The translations under genes were made by a program, and so were the position numbers. Shown here piece after piece: positions 4,692 through 11,444 of a stretch of 11,444 nt of DNA; within the stretch, counting starts at the first letter, position 1, and each line of letters opens with the position of its first letter. The notes under the pieces are model-generated. The model was given only the letters and a program-made list of their open reading frames with translations. It had not been told where the DNA came from and searched no databases. This DNA comes from a bacterium. Lineage in GTDB: Bacteria; Bacteroidota; Ignavibacteria; Kapaibacteriales; UBA2268. The stretch lies in assembly GCA_024710535.1 (NCBI GenBank), contig JANJUO010000581.1:1-11444 (forward strand), in the 5' to 3' direction.

Positions 4692-7600
4692 TTATTTCAC
4701 AAGAACTACTTCCTGTGTCATAGTTACTGTGCCTGCACTAAAGCGTACAAGGTACAATCCGTTAGTTAAGTTGTTGCCATTCAATGTTACTTTATGAGTT
4801 CCTGCTGAGAAGAATTCATTTGAGTTAAGAGTGATAACTTCTTGACCAACTGCGTTATAAACTGTAATTGTTACGTATTCTTCGTTTGGAATTGTGAATG
4901 TAAGTTCAGTTGTTGCACTGAATGGATTTGGAGTTGCGTTTGCAAATTCATAACCCAATGCTTCTGGAGATTCCACATCTGTTGCGCCATAGATTTCAAA
5001 TACTTGTGTACGTGAATATTCAAGGTCTTCGCAGATTGGTGAAGTTGCTCTAACGATACAAGTTTTGCTGTTGATGTTTGGAACATTCCAATCGTAAGCT
5101 TTTGGTAATGCTTTAACGTCTTCTGCAATTATTGTCCATTTTGAGCCACCGTCAACTGATAATTCTAAGTTGTAATTAGTTACGTTTTCATAAGTCCAAC
5201 GGATTTGTTTTTTCAAACCGTATTTGATTCTTTCGCCTTTAGTTGGATTTACAAGTGTCAATGAGCCAGCCAAAATTTTGAATGGTGAAGACATTGCCAA
5301 TACATCGCCTGTTGCTGCATTAATCATTCTAACAACTGCACCACATGCATTTACTACAGGTAAGTTCCAGTTTACTGAACCATTTTTGCTATCAACGATT
5401 GGGCTTACTGATTTCCAGTTATCAACGCCGTTTTCTGAGAATTCAAATTTAACTTTTACATTTTCTGCCATATCCCACTTAATGAAGTCTGCAGAGCCAC
5501 CGCGGTATGTTGGGTCGGTTGATGCAGGACGTGTGATTGCAGCAGCTGCAGCCAATATTGTAAATGGTGCATCACTCTTATCAATCATTGTATTTGTTTT
5601 TGCATTTACAATTGCAATCAAACATTCTGTTGAGTTAACTCTTGGAACGTTCCAATTGTATGTGCCGCTCAATAAACTGATAGGTGAACTTGTAATTCTA
5701 ATCCATGATGAGCCGTTATCTGTTGAGAAATCAACATAACCCATTACATCATTTGTTGGTTTTGTCCATCTTACATCGTAAGGTCTTCCACCAGTTAATA
5801 ATTCGCCACCATTAGGGAATACAACAGCGATTGCTTTGTTCATCAATACAGGATCGATTGGTAAGAATTCACCGTTACCTGTTACGTTTTCGCCAGTAGT
5901 TTTGTAAACAACTGTTGAGAAATGCCATTTGAACATATAAGCATCTTTTGGTGAAATTACTTTGAATTTCAATGTTCCTAAGTATGTTTTTGCGTGTGGA
6001 ACCAATGAACCTGATTTTTGGTTATCGCTATAGATATCATAGTCGATATCAATTGTGCGAAGGTTAGAAACAGGATCTTTTGCTGTTGGTAATGGAGAAG
6101 TAAACATTGGGAAGTAACCCAAGTCTTCTCTCTTGTCGAAGATTACTGTTTGGTTTTTCACCAATTCAACAAACTTCAAGCCGTTTGGATCGTAAGTAAT
6201 ACCAAATGTAGCATTACCAATTGCCCAATCACCACCAATGTTTTCGATATACATAGGAACGTCTATATATTCACCGTTTAATGTTGGGTATGCATATACT
6301 TTATATGACAAGCCAGCCATCAATACTTCTGATTCTTTACCAGCCAATACTGTTTGTTTTGTATTTGTGCCTTTAGCAACTGCTTCTTTGTTCTTTCTTT
6401 CTGCTTCGATATATTGAAGTGAAAGGTCAACGTTTTCAGGGTCGATCTGAGCAATTTCACGAATCATAGGAACTTTGATTTCGCTTTCTTTTGTTCCAAT
6501 TTTACCAGGATTTGGTACGTTTGCTGGAATAGAAGTAGCTTTACCGCTGTTTCTGTAAGTGATCTGACGATCTGTTGCATTAACTACGCCATTACCTTTT
6601 ACTAATGAACGTGGCAATGTTGTACCATTATCAGCAACAACTCTTGTTCTATCAGCCGCATTGATTTCACCATCTTTGAATACGTCGCCACCAACCATAG
6701 CCGCAATTGCGTTAGTTGAGTTGCCGTTTCTACCATCGTTGAACATCAAGCCAGTAGTACCATAATTGCTATTGCTCTTATTTGTTTCTGCGTAACCCAA
6801 AGCAGTATATTTCGAACCGATTGTTGGTGGTTCTGTTAATGCTTCAGTTGAAAGTAAAGTATTGTTTGCAACGCCGTTCCAGCCAGAGAAATCCCAACCT
6901 GATTCAACTGCCCATGAGGAAGCATCATCACCTGTGAATTTGAAAGGAGCCGCGTATCTCGACATAATTGGTAAGTGGTTGATATGATCAACAACTACGA
7001 AATATCTGCCATCTGGAATTTTATCGAATACAAATGGTACGTTTGCAAAGTCGTTGTTGCCAGCGTTTCTGTTTGCTGTTGCAAGAGCAGTTGTTGTATT
7101 CAAATAACCACCGCTACCGGCACCATTACTTGATACTGCTGAAGTTACATAAGTTCCGTAAGTATTTGCATTGTTTGTATAAAGATTGATAAGCAATCCA
7201 TTACCATTTTGAGTATATGGAGTGGTTCCAAGATTTGCAACGATACCGTTTGTTGTTCCTTCATGATAACCTTCGAGCAATACACGTACTGTGAAGTTTG
7301 ATGGAGGAGTGATTGTGAATAATGGACTTTCTACTCTTAATGAATTTACATATCCAAATACTCCGTTTGTACCGTTGTTGTATTCCAACATATAACCATT
7401 AATCAATGAGCGACCAGTTAATCTCAAGCGAGCATTTGTGTTTGCCGCAGCGATTGGACCTTGGTCATTGAATGTAGAGTCATTGTTTAAGTCAGGATCT
7501 GAAACGTTTACGTTCAATTCTGCAGCATATTGTGATTTGCTTGCAGTTCCTGGGAATTCGTAAGCATCTTGGTTTGCATATAATGACATTGCATTTGTAT

Positions 7601-10600
7601 AACCATTATTGTATGCTTGGCTTGCTACATATTGATAATGAAGAACAACTTCATCGCCACCGCCACGAATTGAGAATTCTAAGTCAGCAGGATTAACGCC
7701 ATTGCTACCATTACGGAATGTAACTAAGTCATTTCTGTTATAATCGAAACCAACCCAACGAACTCTCAAATCTTCTTTGCTATTTGCAACTCTTTGTTTG
7801 AATGTTGGAGTGATAACTTTCATGTATGGTTTTGTTGCAAAGTATTCATAAGCAGAGCCGGTAATATGAGCATAAAGGTTTTCGTTGTCTGGGAATACAG
7901 GAAGTGTATTCTTCAAACCGCTATTTGTCCAGCTTCCACCGTTCAAACTGTATGCCGCTACAAGGTTTGCACCAAAGTCATTACCATTGAATACACCCAA
8001 TTCATCTGCACGTACAGTTAATGAACCTTGGATGAATTTTGTAAGATCTGCATTTTCTACGTTTGAAGACATAGTCTGATTGCCCGGATCGCCATTCCAG
8101 AAACGAATTTCTTTCAAGCCACCGATAAATCTTTTTGTAAGATTTGCAGTTTCGAATGGTTCTGTTCCAAAGTAAACAGGATATTTGTTTGTGTTATCCA
8201 ATGTGATTGCTGAGCCCAATTGTTCTGGAGTTCCACCAACCCATTGTGGAGTTCCGTCTATGTAGAATATTACTGATGACTGACCGCCATTAGCAAGATT
8301 TGCATAAACTGCTACGTGAGTCCAAGCAGTATCTGCTTCGATTACGTTTGGAGCTTTGATAACTGAGTCTGGATGTAATGAACTTGTTGCAATACGTAAT
8401 GGATCACCAGTTGATGATGCCACTTCGAATTGTAATTGACCTGTTTGCAATAATTTCAATGCATAGTTTAGAGCCAAGCCATCTTCTGATTTCTTAACAA
8501 CGATTGGGAAGTAAACTTCTTGCGCTGATGGGAATCTGAATGGACGAATCCATGCTTCGATAACTGTTGTTGCACTTGATAAGTTCAATTCTGTGTTTCC
8601 TTTCACCATTACTTCGGCAACGCCAAGATTTGCAAATGCAAAGTTTGGAGCCACTGTGAATGTGTTTGAAACTGAATAGATATTGTTCTGACCACGAGCA
8701 TCTGTTCCTGAAATTCTAAGTCTTACGCCTTTTTCGTAGTTGTTTTGTACATCAATAACGCCTTGTAAGTCATCTGATTGACCCCAAATTGTTGCATTGT
8801 TGTATGGTTCCCAATAAGCAACTCCATCTTCCACTTCAACCATGTCAAGTGGCATAGAAGGAACTTGATTGTCGATTGCATCAAACCAAGTTAATCCACC
8901 ATCGCGGCTTACCATAATTTGTAAGTCTGATGAGCCAGGAGCAGTTCTACCTAATCCATAAGCAGCCCAACGAATTGAATATACTTTGTCAAGTAAATTG
9001 CTGATACCTTCTTTACCTACCGGTGAAGTAATTTTGATATGGGATCTATCTGGACGATAGTTGATTTGGTCGTTTACTGCAGTTGCAGTAATACTTGGAT
9101 CAGTATAATAGTTTGCAGGAGTTAAACTGTTTTGTTCGTAAAATACATCGGCGTTGTCTAATCTGCCTGCTTGGAATGGATAGTAGATTTCCAATGCATT
9201 GCGTTCGCCTGCAAGAGTTAAGTTTGTTGGTTGATAAACACCAGCCATGTGATTACGAATTGTATTCACATCAAGTGCTTTTCTCCATACTTTCACTTCT
9301 TTGATTCCAGCGTGGATATAATCTTGAGCATCAATTCCACCATTAGGATTCACACCAATCCAAATTGGATGTTGCGTTGTGAGCATACGAATAGCAGTTG
9401 CTTCTGTATTGTTATATCTGCCAACTTCTTCACCGTTAACGAATAATTTAACCAAACCATCTTCAACAGTTGCCGCAATGTGTGCCCAATTTTCGCCATG
9501 TGCGTCTGCAATTGGAGTGGCATCGCTTGTTGTTGTAAGTGCGTAAGGAGAAATAACTGTTCCAATATAACCGTTTGGACCTCTTCCGGAAATTTCTCTT
9601 GCACGGAATGCAGGATATTGACCTTCATGAAGATAAAGCATCCAAGCACCTTCTTCAGGAGAAATCAATCCCGCTGATGAGGCAACGATTGCTGGCTCTG
9701 CGCCGGCAGTTGCTTGAACTGTGTTAAGATTAACCCATGCTTCCACTGTTAATTGTGTTGCGTTATCAAATGTTCTTCCTGTTTTGAAGTATGAACTTGT
9801 TCCATCTAATTGTACGAAAAACAATCTGCCAAGTACGAATGCAAGGTCGCTAACGTCCCAACGTGATGTTGAGTCGAGTGATCTATTGTTACGTAATGTA
9901 ATATCTGCACCGGCGCCAGTTGAATCAAGTTGTTTAACTCTGATTTTGGCTTGTTCGGAACGATATGGGAAGTTTTCGCTTGCTTTCCAAATTGTACGCA
10001 ATACGCCACCATAACCTGTGCCTGTTGTAGTAAGAGCCGCACCTGTTGGAGTGCTGATATATCTTGAGTTTGCCGCAGAAATATAATCAATTTCGCCACT
10101 GCGGAACCAATTATCATTTCCACCCATTGCTACTGATGTCAAAGTTGTTTCTGCAACGTTGCCAATTGGTAACCAAGATGTTCCATTATCCAATGAATAT
10201 TCAAGATTGTAAGCAAATTTTGGAGTTCCATAACTTGCACCCGCAATTGCTGGCTCTTGCAAACCAGAACGCTCGAAATAGATTGGATAGCCACTGTTTG
10301 TTCCAAGACTTAATAATGCAGGATCATAATATCTGCTAACTGCATTATAAGGATTGTTTGGATTCAATATTGTTATACCACGAACTGTGTATGCCGCTGG
10401 ATTTGTGAATGTTGCACTTGCAGTAATATTATTACCATTTGCATCCATTATAACTGCATTTGCAATATTGCTACTTGTTAGGAATGCAATATTAGTTAAT
10501 GCCGCATCATACAATAAATTGTGGTTGATAATTTTGAATTTCAGCATACCAACATAAGTTCCTTTGCCTACTGTGCTCGGAGCAAACCCAACAGCGCCGC

Positions 10601-11036
10601 TATTAGCATTTACATCAAGTTTGAAAATATACAAAGTACCATTGTTTAATGCCTGTGCACTCAAGTTTCCAAAGCCATAGAGGGCATCAGAAAATGGTGA
10701 ACTAATACTTATATATGGGCTGGCAATATTCATATCATAATAAATACTGTCAGTGGTTTTACTTGGGTTGGAACCGGTGACAAGAGCCGCCGGTACCAAG
10801 AAGTCTTTATTGTAAGTTACCGGAATTGTTAAGTCCGATAAGCGTGGAGCACTACCATTCAAAGATTTTGCCCATACTTCAACGCCAATAGTATCACCCA
10901 TACGACGCTGATTTAGCGTGAACTCGTAGTTCTGTGCAAACATATCTGTAGAGAATACTACAAAGCCCGCCAATACCCATAAGATTGCGCTGAATATACT
11001 ATTCAACTTTCTCTTTTTGATTGATTTGTTTATCAT
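4692..11036 (-). CDS. Giant secreted/surface multidomain protein with T9SS type A sorting domain
   Basis: The 2114-residue product starts with a signal peptide (KKRK, hydrophobic stretch 13-29, likely cleavage after FAQ near 35), so it crosses the inner membrane by Sec. It ends with a T9SS type A sorting domain (about 2031-2114: PNPFSATTELTF, VYNAVGQEV, NGLYLVRFSAG), so it is exported through the outer membrane and released or anchored at the surface. Approximate domains: cohesin-like beta-sandwich 37-180; LamG/concanavalin-like 408-598 (VEAWVNL, GIKEVKVWRKAL); Ig-like 660-797; second LamG 800-980 (VIEAWIRPF, GGLKEIRFWNG); Ig-like 1070-1245; carboxypeptidase-regulatory-like segment ending YFVVVDHINHLPIMS; dockerin-like Asp-rich motif 1444-1495 (GDVFKDGEINAADR, NGVVNATDR); cohesin-like 1570-1694; three Ig-like modules 1730-2017 sharing the VRWT...YNWNVP pattern. 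No catalytic motif recognised; adhesion or glycan binding is an inference. AAGAAGGA lies 8 nt before the ATG, an unusually clear Shine-Dalgarno here. It follows the upstream gene by 42 bp and is probably co-transcribed with it. Confidence 0.92.
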   Translation of the reverse strand: MINKSIKKRKLNSIFSAILWVLAGFVVFSTDMFAQNYEFTLNQRRMGDTIGVEVWAKSLNGSAPRLSDLTIPVTYNKDFLVPAALVTGSNPSKTTDSIYYDMNIASPYISISSPFSDALYGFGNLSAQALNNGTLYIFKLDVNANSGAVGFAPSTVGKGTYVGMLKFKIINHNLLYDAALTNIAFLTSSNIANAVIMDANGNNITASATFTNPAAYTVRGITILNPNNPYNAVSRYYDPALLSLGTNSGYPIYFERSGLQEPAIAGASYGTPKFAYNLEYSLDNGTSWLPIGNVAETTLTSVAMGGNDNWFRSGEIDYISAANSRYISTPTGAALTTTGTGYGGVLRTIWKASENFPYRSEQAKIRVKQLDSTGAGADITLRNNRSLDSTSRWDVSDLAFVLGRLFFVQLDGTSSYFKTGRTFDNATQLTVEAWVNLNTVQATAGAEPAIVASSAGLISPEEGAWMLYLHEGQYPAFRAREISGRGPNGYIGTVISPYALTTTSDATPIADAHGENWAHIAATVEDGLVKLFVNGEEVGRYNNTEATAIRMLTTQHPIWIGVNPNGGIDAQDYIHAGIKEVKVWRKALDVNTIRNHMAGVYQPTNLTLAGERNALEIYYPFQAGRLDNADVFYEQNSLTPANYYTDPSITATAVNDQINYRPDRSHIKITSPVGKEGISNLLDKVYSIRWAAYGLGRTAPGSSDLQIMVSRDGGLTWFDAIDNQVPSMPLDMVEVEDGVAYWEPYNNATIWGQSDDLQGVIDVQNNYEKGVRLRISGTDARGQNNIYSVSNTFTVAPNFAFANLGVAEVMVKGNTELNLSSATTVIEAWIRPFRFPSAQEVYFPIVVKKSEDGLALNYALKLLQTGQLQFEVASSTGDPLRIATSSLHPDSVIKAPNVIEADTAWTHVAVYANLANGGQSSVIFYIDGTPQWVGGTPEQLGSAITLDNTNKYPVYFGTEPFETANLTKRFIGGLKEIRFWNGDPGNQTMSSNVENADLTKFIQGSLTVRADELGVFNGNDFGANLVAAYSLNGGSWTNSGLKNTLPVFPDNENLYAHITGSAYEYFATKPYMKVITPTFKQRVANSKEDLRVRWVGFDYNRNDLVTFRNGSNGVNPADLEFSIRGGGDEVVLHYQYVASQAYNNGYTNAMSLYANQDAYEFPGTASKSQYAAELNVNVSDPDLNNDSTFNDQGPIAAANTNARLRLTGRSLINGYMLEYNNGTNGVFGYVNSLRVESPLFTITPPSNFTVRVLLEGYHEGTTNGIVANLGTTPYTQNGNGLLINLYTNNANTYGTYVTSAVSSNGAGSGGYLNTTTALATANRNAGNNDFANVPFVFDKIPDGRYFVVVDHINHLPIMSRYAAPFKFTGDDASSWAVESGWDFSGWNGVANNTLLSTEALTEPPTIGSKYTALGYAETNKSNSNYGTTGLMFNDGRNGNSTNAIAAMVGGDVFKDGEINAADRTRVVADNGTTLPRSLVKGNGVVNATDRQITYRNSGKATSIPANVPNPGKIGTKESEIKVPMIREIAQIDPENVDLSLQYIEAERKNKEAVAKGTNTKQTVLAGKESEVLMAGLSYKVYAYPTLNGEYIDVPMYIENIGGDWAIGNATFGITYDPNGLKFVELVKNQTVIFDKREDLGYFPMFTSPLPTAKDPVSNLRTIDIDYDIYSDNQKSGSLVPHAKTYLGTLKFKVISPKDAYMFKWHFSTVVYKTTGENVTGNGEFLPIDPVLMNKAIAVVFPNGGELLTGGRPYDVRWTKPTNDVMGYVDFSTDNGSSWIRITSSPISLLSGTYNWNVPRVNSTECLIAIVNAKTNTMIDKSDAPFTILAAAAAITRPASTDPTYRGGSADFIKWDMAENVKVKFEFSENGVDNWKSVSPIVDSKNGSVNWNLPVVNACGAVVRMINAATGDVLAMSSPFKILAGSLTLVNPTKGERIKYGLKKQIRWTYENVTNYNLELSVDGGSKWTIIAEDVKALPKAYDWNVPNINSKTCIVRATSPICEDLEYSRTQVFEIYGATDVESPEALGYEFANATPNPFSATTELTFTIPNEEYVTITVYNAVGQEVITLNSNEFFSAGTHKVTLNGNNLTNGLYLVRFSAGTVTMTQEVVLVK

Positions 11037-11078
11037 AATTAATTTCCTTCTTAATTTTTTAATTATTATTTAATTTCT

Positions 11079-11444
11079 CTACAATTTCGGAGTAACACTA
11101 AATATTTCGTTATTGCTTGTTGTTACCTTCAGTTTGTATGGGCTTGTTGTATTATAAGTTGTTCCATCACCCATAATTTTTACTGTGTATGTACCAGCTG
11201 GTAAATCATTGATAACTTGAGCTTCAGTTGCATTGCTTACGCGGATACCACGACGGATACGTCTGCCAGCATTGTTATAAAGTTCGATATCATAATTACC
11301 CAAATCTGATGATAATACAAGAGAGCCACGAATATTTGGTGAAGCGCTTGTAACTGTAAAGTTGAACCAATCAACGTCATCGGCAGTTTTGATTGTACCT
11401 GATACAGGTGTATTTGTACCGATTGTCTTTGAAGTTTCACGTGT
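11079..11444 (-). CDS. C-terminal end of a secreted protein with a PPC-like domain (5' end outside window)
   Basis: The frame is open from the right edge to TAG at 11081-11079, giving the last 121 residues. They fit a bacterial pre-peptidase C-terminal (PPC) beta-sandwich: GTIKTADDVDWFNFTV, then DLGNYDIELYNNAGRRI, then INDLPAGTYTVKIMGDG and a final YKLKVT strand. PPC domains accompany secreted proteases and other exported proteins. The catalytic or main part lies beyond the window, so the enzyme class cannot be named. The protein ends at SVTPKL with no T9SS sorting domain, unlike its neighbour 42 bp downstream. The sequence continues past the edge without a start, so an internal TTG (11303) is not a credible beginning. 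Confidence 0.75.
   Translation of the reverse strand, partial: TRETSKTIGTNTPVSGTIKTADDVDWFNFTVTSASPNIRGSLVLSSDLGNYDIELYNNAGRRIRRGIRVSNATEAQVINDLPAGTYTVKIMGDGTTYNTTSPYKLKVTTSNNEIFSVTPKL

Noticed and set aside
5224..5739. Plus-strand ORF of 171 codons inside the giant gene
   Set aside because: Antisense shadow of the Ig-like modules of the T9SS protein, with no recognisable features.

Overview
The window looks like part of a chromosome from an AT-rich member of the Bacteroidota/FCB group (Bacteroidetes, Ignavibacteria or Kapabacteria-type lineages). Three things point there: a giant secreted protein ending in a type IX secretion (T9SS) type A sorting domain, a promoter matching the Bacteroidetes TTTG-N19-TAnnTTTG consensus, and mostly weak Shine-Dalgarno signals. 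All recognisable large genes read leftward on the minus strand.

From right to left: (1) the 3' end of a gene whose product ends in a PPC-like beta-sandwich domain; (2) after 42 bp, a 2114-residue exported multidomain protein with two LamG/concanavalin-like domains, cohesin-like and dockerin-like segments, Ig-like repeats and a T9SS signal, closed by a strong intrinsic terminator; (3) a cluster of near-perfect 33-bp palindromes flanking and invading a small IS200-like/RAYT transposase gene; (4) a non-genic stretch with two unrelated 21-bp tandem arrays, the first inside a 41-codon heptad-repeat ORF; (5) a complete MmeI-like (type IIL) restriction-modification enzyme of 918 residues; (6) at the left edge, four copies of a second, longer palindromic repeat of 93-96 bp that is open on the minus strand as a 32-residue repeat protein running off the window.

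The most interesting part is 3.5-4.6 kb. A REP-associated tyrosine transposase gene is surrounded by at least nine copies of a palindrome, and its own coding sequence carries two more in frame (about 36 extra residues between the HUH motif and the catalytic-tyrosine helix). The palindrome has no stop codon in any of its six frames, and its main unit is 54 bp, a multiple of three. It can therefore sit inside genes, as the Rickettsia palindromic elements do. The left-edge repeats share the same outline (AGATG...CACCT arms, unit lengths divisible by three, open reading frames), so a second family with a similar lifestyle may be present. The restriction enzyme and the surface protein look like ordinary neighbours of this repeat-rich region, not parts of one system.
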